The translations under genes were made by a program, and so were the position numbers. From NCBI RefSeq assembly GCF_042477335.2, contig NC_091251.1:28226501-28290500 (forward strand): a DNA stretch of 64,000 nt. Reading direction: 5' to 3'. The notes under the pieces were generated by a model, which had not been told where the DNA came from, did no database searches, and saw only the letters and a program-made list of their open reading frames with translations. The stretch comes from Ovis canadensis. Lineage: Eukaryota; Chordata; Mammalia; Artiodactyla; Bovidae. Positions within the stretch are counted from its first letter, which is position 1. Each line of letters starts with the position of its first letter. Positions 23,041 to 33,706 of this stretch are shown here, piece by piece.

Positions 23041-24289
23041 CCAAGTATAATACCATCCTAGCCATTGGTGGGGCTCTGCTGCCCCCAGGTGGCTGAAGCC
23101 CTTCTCTGACAACTCCAGTGTTCTAACGCAGACGTTGGTGATTTTTAGAACGGAGCAGAGAATGTATGGAAAGGGTGATGATTGGGATTCCTTCACTTAT
23201 TTATTCAATTAATAAATATAGAATTTCAACTATATTGCCAGGCACTGTGCCAAGTGCTGTTAGGAAATGACATTTGAGATCAAAGATCTGAAAACTGCCT
23301 TATCATTAAGAAGTCAAGGGCCATGCTCAGGGCTGCCCTGGGCATTGATCTCAGGAGAACAGTAGGAGGTAGCAAGGACTGGGGACGTGACCGATGATAA
23401 TGGAGGCAGGATTTTCCAAATATGTTTCTTCCCCCAGGGGCACAAACGTATCTTATAGCCTATTATTAATAATTGAAATCCATTGGGTTAACAAGAGAAA
23501 GAATAGAAAGTAAAGGTAAGTGTGAGCATTAGATATAGACGAGAAGGTTTATACAGGGAAAGTTTGAGGTGGGGAGAGGAAGAGAATAGTCAAAACCCTT
23601 TGCTTCACTGAAAAAAATAAACAAAACAGATTAAAAAAAAATCCCAGGATGCCATATTTAACATGGCTTATCCTCAGAGATTATGACAGCCTGTATTAGT
23701 AAGTCACTGTAGTACTGATGGGTATGGAAAATGGTGCATTCCATTTGACACAGCAAATCCAGCGTTAGAAATTCATTGTATAGAACTACCTGTGGAGGTA
23801 TGTAGAGAAAAGAGCAGATGATAAGACCATGTGCCCTTCATTTCACCTAGGCTTAAATGATGGCATCACAGATGCATAGAGTTCCTTAGTTCTTCAGATC
23901 GAAATTGTGTTGGCAGTTGTCTCTGCTGCTGGTTACTACTCTTATCTCCTGTTATGATTCTGTAAAAAAGTTTATAAAATCTCCAACCTTTTAATTTCAG
24001 TTGACCTCAAACATTCATTTGCTAAGCTCCCGTTGAATGTAAGACTTTGGCTCCTTGGGAAGAACAATGAAGGGATGACTTAGATTTGGTTCCTTGCACT
24101 GAAAGACCTTGGTCTAGAGAAGTCTGACTTGTAAAAACATAAGCTACAGTGACTCAGTAAAATAATGGCTATAACACAGCATTATGGAAATATGTGATAA
24201 GGAAGATACAGTTCATTGTAATTAGAGAGATAAGGGAGGGGTGGATTCCTAGTAGATGTTATATTTGAGACATGAAATATTTGAGTCAG
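23041..24289. other. Unassigned intergenic stretch with an L2/MIR-like scrap
   Basis: About 1.25 kb. 'ttcacttatttattcaattaataaatatagaatttcaactatattgccaggcactgtgcc' at about 23190-23260 looks like an ancient L2-type fragment. Nothing else is recognised. Confidence 0.4.
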
Positions 24290-24500
24290 GTGCACTGTGG
24301 TAAAGAATCTGCCTGCCAATGCAGGAGACACAAGAGATATGGGTTTGATTCCTGAGTCAGGAAGATCCCCTGGAGTTGGAAATGGCAAACTGTTCCAGTA
24401 CTCATTCCTGGGCAGTCCTGTGGACAGAGGAGCATAGAGGGCTACGGTCCATGGGGTCACAGAGTTGGACATGACTGAGTGACTGAGCACGCACACGCCA
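24290..24500 (+). mobile_element. Bov-tA SINE
   Basis: Forward Bov-tA: head 'gtggtaaagaatctgcctgccaatgcaggagacac' then body 'gaagatcccctggagttggaaatggcaaac...' and end 'gttggacatgactgagtgactgagcacgcac'. Confidence 0.93.
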
Positions 24501-25005
24501 CTGCCCTTACCGCCTCTAAGCTTCTAGATTTTGAAAAAAAAAAGTTATTGTTTTTATTTTCTATCATATGAGCAATGCATGTTTGGAAAAATCCAAAGGA
24601 TAAGAAAAATAGAGTAAAATTCTCTCTTTAAAATTGTTGAGTCCCTGCCCAATCTCATTTCTTTTCCTAAAAGCAAACAACGCTCTCAGCTTATTGTGTT
24701 TTTTTTTTTTTTCAGAATGATCTCTAGTGTATTTATGTGACTATATAACTCTGCTGTGATTTTACATAAATGGATATATGTGTCTTTCTGCACTTCAGAA
24801 AAAACTCAGTACCATATTTTGGATATTTTTCTATGATAGTACATACAGTTTAAACTCCTCCTTAACTAGAATTTCACAGTAAGGCTATTTCACCATGTCC
24901 GTTTTGATGGTCCATAAAGTGAGAGAAACTAAGGTCTTATCTTCTTTGCATAAACAAAGCAAACAAACAAAAAAACCCCACCTCAACACTGGACCTAACA
25001 GACAT
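24501..25005. other. Unassigned intergenic stretch
   Basis: About 500 AT-rich bases, possibly an old repeat. No gene seen. Confidence 0.35.
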
Positions 25006-25500
25006 CTTTTTTTTTTCATATTTATTTATTTTTATTGAAGTATAGTTGATATGAAATGTGTTAATTTCTGGTGTACAACACAGTGATTCAGTTATATGTA
25101 TGTTTATATTCCTTTTTCACTATAGTTTATCAGAAAATATTGGACATAGCTCCCTGTGATATATTATGTGAGTTTTGTTTTTGTCTACTTTATATATAGT
25201 AGTTTGTATCTGCTAATCCCAAACTTCTAATTTATCCCTCCTCCACACTTTTCCTCTTTGGTAACCATAAGTTTGTTTTCTACGTCTGTGAGTCTGTTTC
25301 TGTTTTTTAAATAAGTTCATTTGTATAATATTTTAGATAAATAAGTGATATCATGTGATATTTATCTTTGTCTGATTTACTTCACTCAGTACGATAATCT
25401 CTATGTCCAACCATGTTGCTGTGAAAGGCATTATTTCATTCTTTTTATGGCTGAGTAGTATTCCATTGTATACATAATATACCACATCTTCTTTATCCAT
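25006..25500 (-). mobile_element. L1 3' end
   Basis: Starts with a T run (about 25006-25017) and 'tttattgaagtatagttgatatgaaatgtgttaatttctggtgtac', then 'tgctgtgaaaggcattatttcattctttttatggctgagtagtattcc'. It is a 5'-truncated artiodactyl L1 on the minus strand. Confidence 0.85.
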
Positions 25501-26185
25501 GTCTCTCAAACAGATATCTTATTTGAAACTCTCACTTAAAGCTCCTCACCCAATTCCCTTGAACTCTACCCTGGAAAGAGATACAATCTTTGCAACCTCC
25601 AAACCTGTCCAGGGTTCTGTCTGCAAACTGCAAACTCTATTCTCTACTCCAAGAAATTTTACTCTGCATGGGGGGAGTAGACCTTCCATCTCCTGAATCC
25701 ACCCCAATCTATGGACTTTCCTCTCCCACTGTCAGTTTCCTTGATTTTTGATATCCAAAGCAAGTGTGTCCACTAGAACACCAACAAAACAAGTCTACAA
25801 AACAAAACTTTTTACCTAAGCAGTAGCTCCTACAACCGTGTTTTGACCTTCAGTCCCACCATGAATTGGTAAAAACTCAGGTCCTCTTTTAAGTCTCTGA
25901 GATTCTAGCTGGCCTTCCCTAAGGAAGGCATGGATATCTCAATGGTGGAATGAAAGGGAACAGGACAAGGAAGCCCAGATGATATCTCAAATATGATCTA
26001 CTAGAACTTGAACATTTTCCCAAATTAAGTATATTTTATAAACATCATTTTAATGGTTGCCCAGTATTCTAACCAACAAATATAATTTACTATTCTCTCA
26101 TTTTTAAAAATTATATTATAGATGATCAATTATGGTTATCTTATGACATATTCTCCCTCACCCTGAATTTGTATAATTTACACAA
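25501..26185. other. Unassigned intergenic stretch
   Basis: About 680 bases with no recognised feature. Confidence 0.4.
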
Positions 26186-26189
26186 TCTT

Positions 26190-28005
26190 CAGTCAGTCAG
26201 TTCAGTTGCTCAGTTGTGTCCAACTCCAGCACGCCAGGCTTCCCTGTCCATCAACAACTCCCAAAGCTTGCTCAAACTCATGTCCATCGAGTTGGTGATG
26301 TCATCCAACCATCTCATCCTTTGTTGTCTCCTTCTCCTCCTGCCTTCAATCTTTCCCAGCATCAGGGTCTTTTCTAATGAGTCAGTTCTTCGCATCAGGT
26401 GGCCAAAGAATTGGAGTTTCAGCTTCAACATCAGTCCTTCCAGTGAATATTCAGGACTGATTTCCTTTAGAACAGACTGGTTGGTTCTCCTTGCAGTCCA
26501 AGGGACTCTCAAGAGTCTTCTCCAACACCACAGTTTAAAAGCATCAATTCTTTGGCACTCGGCTATCTTTATAGTCCAACTCTCACATCCATACATGACT
26601 CCTGGAAAAAACATAGCTTTGACTAGATGGACCTTTGTCAGCGAAATAATGTCTCTGCTTTTTAATATGCTCTCTAGGTTGGTCATAGCTTTTCTTCCAA
26701 GGAGCAAGTGTCATTTAACTTCATGACTGCAGTCACCATCTGCAGTGATTTAACAGCCCAAGGAAAGAAAGTCTGTCACTGTTTCCATATCTATTTGCCA
26801 TGAACTGATGGGACTGGATGCCATGATCTCCATTTTTTGAATGGTGAGTTTCAAGCCAGCTTTTTCACTCTCCTCTTTCACTTTCATCAAGAGGCTCTTT
26901 AGCTCTTCGCTTTCTTCCATAAGGGTGGTGTTATCTGCATATCTGAGGTTATTGATATTTTTTCTCCCTGCAATCTTGATTCCAGCTTGTGCTTCATCCA
27001 TGATGTACTCTGCATCTAAGTTAAATGAGCAGGGTGACAATATACAGCTTGACATACTCCTTCCCTGATTTGGAACCAGTCCGTTGTTCCATGTCTGGTT
27101 CTAATTGTTGCTCCTTGACCTGCATACAGATTTCTCAGGAGGCAGTTAAGGTGGTCTGGTATTCCTATCTCATTAAGAATCTCCATAGTCTGTTGTGATC
27201 CACACAGTCAAAGGTTTTGGCGTAGTCAATAAAGGAGAAGTAGATGTTTTTTCTGGAACTCTCTTGCTTTTTCAGTGATCTAATGGATGTTGGCAATTTG
27301 ATCTCTGGTTCCTCTGCCTTTTCTAAATCCAGCTTGAACATCTGAAAGTTCACGGTTCATGTATTGCCGAAGCCTGCTGAGAGAATTTTGAGCACTACTT
27401 TGCTGGCGTGTAAGATGAGCGCAATTGTGTAGTAGTTTGAACATTCTTTGGCCTTGCCTTTCTTTGGGATTGGAATGAAAACTGACCTTTTCCAGTCCTG
27501 TAGCCACTGCTGAGTTTTCCAAATTTGCTGGCATACTGAATGCACTTTCACAGCATCATCTTTTAGGATTTGAAATAGCTCAACTGGAATTCCATCACCT
27601 CCACTAGCTTTGTTCATAGTGATGCTTCCTCAGGCTCACTTGACTTGGCACTCCAGGATGCCTGGCTCTAGGTGAGTGAACACACCATCATGGTTATCTG
27701 GGCCATAAAGATCTTTTTCGTATAGTTCTTTTGCGTATTCTTGCCACCTCTTAATACAGTCAGCTTCTGTTAGGTCCATACCGTTTCTGTCCTTTACTGA
27801 GCCCATCTTTGCATGAAACGTTCCCTTGGTATCTCTCATTTTCTTGAAGAGATCGCTAGTCTTTCCCATTCTATTGTTTTCTTCTCTTTCTTTGCACTGA
27901 TCACTGAGGAAGTCTTTCTTATCTCTCCTTGCTATTCTTTGGAACTCTGCATTCAAATGGGTTTATATCTTTCCTTTTCTCCGTTGCCTTTAACTTTAGC
28001 TTCAC
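26190..28005 (-). mobile_element. BovB LINE, 5'-truncated, about 1.8 kb
   Basis: Minus-strand BovB from the linker ('NAEFQRIARRDKKDFLSDQCKEREENN' near 27950) through the reverse transcriptase (YADN in place of YADD near 26935) to the C-terminal domain (26707-26210, 165 open codons). Many indels are present. Its left side starts with 'cagttcagttgctcagttg'. Its right side ends against a mariner-like fragment. Confidence 0.9.
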
Positions 28006-28007
28006 CT

Positions 28008-28180
28008 ATCCTATTTGTTTCAAATGCCAAATGACAGTAGAAAGATTGACACTGAGTTCTTTGACAACTTCTCCTGTAGCTATAAGAGGATCATCTTCAA
28101 TGACTGCTCCCAACTGGTCAGTTGTTAACTTCAGATGGCTGGCCACTATGTTTCCCCATTATGACATTTCCAAGTTGTTG
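28008..28180 (-). mobile_element. Mariner-type transposase fragment
   Basis: Read on the minus strand, two adjoining frames give 'KHSGQPSEVNN' and then 'GAVIEDDPLIATGEVVKEL', 'STVIWHLKQIG'. This is the helix-turn-helix part of a mariner (Tc1/mariner) transposase, the same family as the transposase half of SETMAR. There is a frameshift near 28130 and no catalytic domain or terminal inverted repeat. It is a short relic ending where BovB begins, about 440 bases upstream of SPESP1 exon 1. Confidence 0.7.
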
Positions 28181-28369
28181 TAACGGCCAGGCTATTTGTC
28201 TGTCTTTCCACCAGTCACTTCCTTCTGCACAGCGACCTTGTTTTAGGCACAGCAAGTCCAGTTCCTGGAATAGGCCAAGGCCACCACACCCACCCGTTAA
28301 AGCCTCAATATTCCCCTGGGCATCAAGATTTTCCCCTGCCTTCCCCTGATAAGGGCTTCCAAGGCTTAG

Positions 28370-28620
28370 CAACCGTGTGTAGGAGGGCGGGGCCAGGCGC
28401 CGTGGCCCCACCCCCTGTGTGCGGCGCTAATAGGGGGCGTGGCCACGGCCGCACGCGATCGTCAACACCTTCTGCGCTTGCGTGCTTGGGACAACCGTTG
28501 CGGGGCGCCTGGGGCCCCCGAGGAAGGACGGTCGTCCCGCCAACCCCCTCCCCTTTCGGACTGAGGTACCCGGCCTGGTGGCCCCAGGACGTTCCCGACG
28601 CATGGCGGAGTGCTGTGGAT
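28370..28620 (+). promoter_or_regulatory. GC-rich TATA-less promoter of SPESP1
   Basis: GC and CpG content rise sharply over about 28370-28620, against an AT-rich background. GC-box motifs are visible at 28385-28394 (gggcggggcc), 28406-28415 (ccccaccccc) and 28433-28444 (gggggcgtggcc). There is no TATA box at a sensible distance. The position just upstream of the first coding exon makes this the likely core promoter and 5' UTR. The exact transcription start cannot be read from sequence alone. Confidence 0.7.
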
Positions 28621-28627
28621 GATGCCC

Positions 28628-28691
28628 ATGAAGTTCTTAGTCCTTCTAGTTGCGCTGCTGCTATGGCCTTCGTCCCTGCCAGCGTATCGAA
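28628..28691 (+). CDS. SPESP1: SPESP1 coding exon 1 (signal peptide)
   Basis: SPESP1 is a secretory-pathway protein of the sperm acrosome that remains at the equatorial segment and is implicated in sperm-egg fusion. This exon encodes MKFLVLLVALLLWPSSLPAY plus R and one base of the next codon. That is a short basic start, a leucine-rich hydrophobic core and a likely signal-peptidase site after the small residues near LPA. The donor is A|gtgagt at 28691/28692. Joining to 60582 gives an AGA codon and keeps the frame into VTVTPDEEQ, which fits the known family. Two more in-frame ATGs lie just upstream (28619, 28622) and would add three or two residues. 28622 has an A at -3. I chose 28628 because it matches the start of the human protein as I remember it. 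Confidence 0.93.
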
Positions 28692-31424
28692 GTGAGTGAC
28701 TGGCCAGGGGCGGCTGCCCCTCCAGTGACACTTGTGTGGGAACCTCCCGGGGTTCCTGGGCCTGTCTGAGACTCAACTTTCCTTTTCTGGGTCCTACATG
28801 CCTCCCAAACCCCATTCTCCAGGGGCTCGGCCTCAGGTGCCGAGTTGTGTCCCAGTTGCGGTCCGCTCCACCTGCGCGCGGTCAGGCAGTGATCCAGGCT
28901 TTGGGTCCCAAGCGTGGTTGGGGTGAGCCAGACTGGGCACCTGGGACTGCGCAAGTGACCGGGCAGAGACAACCCTTGTTCACCTGGCCTCGTTTACCGG
29001 AGAGTCGCTGCAGGTGTGGTAAAGCAGGGTGGGAGCACCTGCGGCCAGCTTTTGGATGGCTGCCTGGCTGGCTGGGGCGCATGGTTTTACATTGTTCGCT
29101 ACCTTTTTCCCTGTAAATGTAATCTTCCGTGACATGTGCAAAAGTATGAAATTCCAGTTTCATTGTTCGTCAGGTTTTGTTGAAACACAGCCAGCCTATT
29201 GTCCAGGTTGCTTTCCCGCCTTTTAACAGCAGAGTTCAGTAGTTGCCACGGAGACAGGATGGGCTGCAAAGCCTGAACTATTCTCTCTCTGGCCCTTGAC
29301 AGAAAGACTTTGAGCCCATGTTTAAACAAGGAGAGTGTGTGGATTGTGGGCAGCTGTCTAGGACACTCGCTGACCTCCTATGCATGCCCACTGAGCATCC
29401 TCAGGTGCACAGGATTCAAAACTGTAGCAGAGCAGAATTATGACTTAACTGCTTGTCCCGCCCCAATGGCTGAAAACTAATGTCATATTCAGGGGTGTTG
29501 AGACTACTATATTAATATCACATGAACACCTTGAGGTATTTAAGGGTCTGATATCTGGTATTCCAGATAGACCATGGAGGCCTATTCATCTAGACTAACT
29601 TTAGTTCACTGTAGTATCTAGTGATGTTGGGGTTTGGTGTAACTAACTAAATAAAATTTAACAGGTAGGTGTGAAAAAAATACTAAAGTGCATGCTAGTT
29701 ATGCAGAGCTATATTTCAGACTTGTTAAAAGCTCTTAGTTAACAATTAAATTTCAAAAATGAAAACACAGCACAACCAAAGTCATAAATAGTAGTGGATA
29801 AAGTTCTGAATAAAGTGCCCTAGGTAACTAAAGTCAGCCCTTTCAATACTAGCATTTAATGATTGTTAGTTGTTTTAAACAAAAGTCTTTGTAAAATTTT
29901 TGGCTGTAAAGAACAGAGCATACTGAAGGTGATAATTGTCTTTTCTTGCTGCTACTAGTGGTCATTATTGCTAACATCAGAGATTGAATTCTGGTAGTTG
30001 TAGAGCAGTAGGTCACAACTGACTAATATATATGCAGACTTCAGCTGAAGTGAAATTAATACTGTCACACAGTACTCTCTGAGACTGCTTGAGAGCAATA
30101 CCTGGATACTCAACTCAGTTTGATCTCTTGTCTAACTCCAAAACTCCATGGTCTGTGCTCTTTCTTTATACCCTCTTAAGCTAAACTTTCTTAAGGCTTG
30201 TAGGAAATGAAAAGATACTTCTCAGAAAAAGGAATGATTTTTGTGTTGAATATACAGACGATACAAGAGAAACGGAAATATATATATACAGGTCATAGAT
30301 GACAAAGATATGTTAGAAAATGTAATTTACATCTTTTTCATAGAAGCAGATTAAGGGATATGTTAGGGCAGCGCTAACATGGCTACTTTCCCTGTGAAAC
30401 CAGGTTTATCACTGTGTTCGATTTAAATCGGGTGTGTATTCTTTGTTTTGTATGTCTGCTCTTCTAACAGTATTGTCAAGAGAGCCATATAAAAAACTGC
30501 TCTCTCATGCCAAATAAAAGACAGCTTGGTTTTTTTAAGGAAAAGTGCATCTTTAACAACTTTTTTTAGAATACAAGATAGCTTTGAGGTTACCTTAAGC
30601 AAACATCACAGGAATTATTATATTTGTTGAAAACATCAGTACTTCTTTGGCATCTGTCTTTGTCTTTGGGAAAACTTTAGTCCTAATGGACCACAGAAGG
30701 CAAGGGAAGTAGTAAGGCAATAAATAAATATTCATATCTATTGGCAACTGAGTGGAATTGAAAGGGAAAGCATATTGCTTTAATTTCAAGAACATTGAGA
30801 AGGTGAAATTCACTTGGTTCTGGTGCTGCAAGTTCATCTTTCACTATTTCAAGGCTCAAGGCCATGGCACTTGGGAGAGTCGTTCAAACCTGTGAATGGA
30901 ATGTTATGACACACTTCATTAATGTTTTGGATAATGAGTGTGTCTTCTAATGCAGATGTCAGAGGGTGGCCTTTGGGGATATAGTAGTTTCATTAGCCTA
31001 TTAATATTTTCTGGGAAAAATTCTGTCTCTCTGTTCTTTGGAGCTCTTGTCTGTGTTGTTTTGATAGGGTCTTGTGTTTTTTAAGACTTCTTGTTTTCTG
31101 ACAGTAACCAGTTAAGACTACTTTGTATATTCTCTGTTCTGAATGGAATTAGCCATCCTTCTGAGAAGACAAAATAGTACATAGTGTTAGAGAGCTGAGT
31201 ATTTGGGATATATATCAATGCTGAAGTAATATTATTTAGGTCATTTTACTCAACAGAACTAAAAGAGCTATATTTCATGGTCATGAATTTGTTTGGGTTC
31301 TGATTAAATTTTAACATTACTCATAAGATAACTTTCTGATTTTTGACTCTTCATCTTAACTAAATTTGTGTTCCTTTTTCAAAATATAATTTAGTATAGT
31401 TATTTTGGTTTTCTGTTGCAGCAT
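28692..31424 (+). other. SPESP1 intron, 5' part, no gene seen
   Basis: The first about 400 bases remain GC-rich and extend the CpG-rich region past exon 1. The rest is AT-rich. Short open frames such as 28736-29116 lie within the GC-rich segment, carry no domain and probably reflect composition. No conserved exon or RNA gene is recognisable by eye. Confidence 0.5.
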
Positions 31425-31660
31425 AAAAGACCACCCTCAAATTTTATCATTTCTCACGATTCTGTGGGTTGTCTGCACTCAGCTGAACAGTTCTGCTTCA
31501 CATGGTGGAACTGAAGAAGCTCAGTTTGGATGAGAACATCCAACATGGCTGCTCATCTTTCAGGGTCTTTCTCTACATGACTTCTCATTTTTCAGTAATC
31601 TAGCCCAAGTGTCTTTATATCATGGGAGCTTGCTTCCAAGACAGAACTTTATAAGCCCTC
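31425..31660. repeat. Probable old mammalian interspersed repeat
   Basis: 'gttgcagcataaaagaccaccctcaaattttatcatttctcacgattctgtgggttgtctgcactcagctgaacagttctg' has the look of a widespread ancient mammalian repeat, but I cannot name the family with confidence. Confidence 0.4.
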
Positions 31661-31929
31661 AACATGCAAGTTTTTATAAAGCCTATGCCACGTCAAATTT
31701 GCTAGTGTCCTGTAATAGGCCAAGACAGTCACATGGGGAGAACCTATGTTCAGCATGGGAAGAGACATATTAACCCAAAACATAAATACCAAGAAGAGGA
31801 AAGCCATAAAGTTATGTTTCTTCTTTTTTTTCTGCTTCATTGAGACATAAATTGATTAATAAAAATTATATTTAAAGTGTACAATATGATAATTTGACAT
31901 ATGTATTAATATATATATTAATGCCCACC

Positions 31930-32645
31930 AAAGTGAAAGAGGAGAGTGAAGAAGTTGGCTTAAAGCTCAACATTCAGAAAACGAAGATCATGACATCTGG
32001 TCCCATCACTTCATGGGAAATAGATGGGGAAACAGTGGAAACAGTGTCAGACTATCTTTTTGGGCTCCAAAATCACTGCAGATGGTGACTGCAGCCATGA
32101 AATTAAAAGACACTCCTTGGAAGAAAAGTTATGACCAACCGAGATAGCATATTCAAAAGCAGAGACATTACTTTGCCAACAAAGGTCCGTCTAGTCAAGG
32201 CTGTGGTTTTTCCAGTAGTCATGGATGGATGTGAGAGTTGGACTGTGAAGAAAGCTGAGCGCCCAAGAATTGATGCTTTTGAACTGTGGTGTTGGAGAAG
32301 ACTCTTGAAAGTCCCTTGGACTGCAAGGAGATCCAACCAGCCCATTCTAAAGGACATCAGCCCTGGGATTTCTTTGGAAGGACTGATGCTAAAGCTGAAA
32401 CTCCAGTACTTTGGCCACCTCATGTGAAGTGTTGACTCATTGGAAAAGACTCTGATGCTGGGAGGGATTGGGGGCAGGAGGAAAAGGGGACGACAGAGGA
32501 TGAGATGGCTGGATGGCATCACTGACTCGATGGACGTGAGTTTGAGTGAACTCCGGGAGATGGTGATGGACAGGGAGGCCTGGCGTGCTGCAACTCATGG
32601 GGTCGCAAAGAGTCGGACACGACTGAGCAACTGAACTGAACTGAT
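31930..32645 (+). mobile_element. BovB LINE, 5'-truncated, 0.7 kb
   Basis: The + strand encodes the BovB C-terminal domain in two open stretches (32131-32427 and 32440-32634) separated by a TGA at 32425-32427. It ends with 'gactgagcaactgaactgaactga'. A small deletion near 32115 breaks the frame upstream. It lies in the SPESP1 intron, same strand as the gene. Confidence 0.92.
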
Positions 32646-33706
32646 TGAATTAATTAACACATGTCACCTCACATCTTTACCTTTTTGTATCATCAACTGT
32701 TGTCACCATATTATATGTTAGATCCTGAGGCTTTGTTTTTCTTATAACTAAAAGTTTTGTATTTTTTTTTTTTAGCCAGTCGTTCTCCCCATTTCCTCTG
32801 TCCTTAACCCTGAAGTTATGTTTCCTTAATATGAACACTTAATTAATATAAACAGAATTACCTGTTTGTTTTACTTGCTAGCAAAAGTTAAAATTTGAAT
32901 TAACAAATTATAGGAAAACTGTTGCATGAATAACAAGATGTGACATTTTCTTTTCTGATCATTCTTTGAGTATACCCTACTAATGAAGCATAGTTATTAC
33001 AGCTTTGAGTTGGAAGTACTTCAGCTCAGTTATTCAAGTTTCTTTTAACTTGAAGGTATTGGTGTTTTAGCTGGAAGTTCTTACATGCTGACAGCTTTCA
33101 GGTATTAATTCTTACTTGCAACACTTCTGTAGAGTATGGGAAGTCTGTTTATGAGCTCATTTCATGACTTGGGTGGAAAATACAAGCAATTTGTTCTCTA
33201 GAGCTAAGACATTCAGGCAGAGTCTGGCCCATTTATAAATGATTCAATGCGTGGGTATATGTTAAGCTTTATATACATGAATTCTTTGTTGACAAAGCTA
33301 TTCACTCTTGTGGTAATACAAATACTAGTTATATTTGAATCTTTTAAAAGATGCGCATCCATGATTCTTGTTTTAAATTGGGTGCAATCACCAAGTGTTA
33401 TGTTAAGATTACAGTAAAAACATATGAGTTCTAAAGCACAATGACCAATCATATTCCGTTGAACTTTAACTACTTTTGTCTGTATCTGAAATGTTTTAAA
33501 AATGTATTTTTCCTTCTTTACTGAGCTACTATGTTTCCCCAGTTATACTGAACATTTTGTTGTTATCTTTAACTTACCAGGTATTTATTGTTATGCCAAT
33601 TTTTTTTGTTTAAATCAATAATATTATTGGGCTTTAAGGAAAAGGCCTTAGTTTTTAAAAACATAAATTACATTTTAAGCACATGATCAGATAGCACTCA
33701 TCTTAT
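32646..33706. other. SPESP1 intron, unassigned
   Basis: About 1.06 kb of AT-rich sequence with no recognised gene or repeat. Confidence 0.4.

Noticed and set aside
28370-28620. Shared promoter for a NOX5 readthrough as described in human
   Set aside because: No NOX5-like exon is seen in this window. The idea rests only on the human locus.
28375-29116. Several open frames of 90-126 codons around the SPESP1 promoter and first intron
   Set aside because: They lie in GC-rich, stop-poor DNA, have no domain and low-complexity composition. SPESP1 exon 1 explains the only coding signal.
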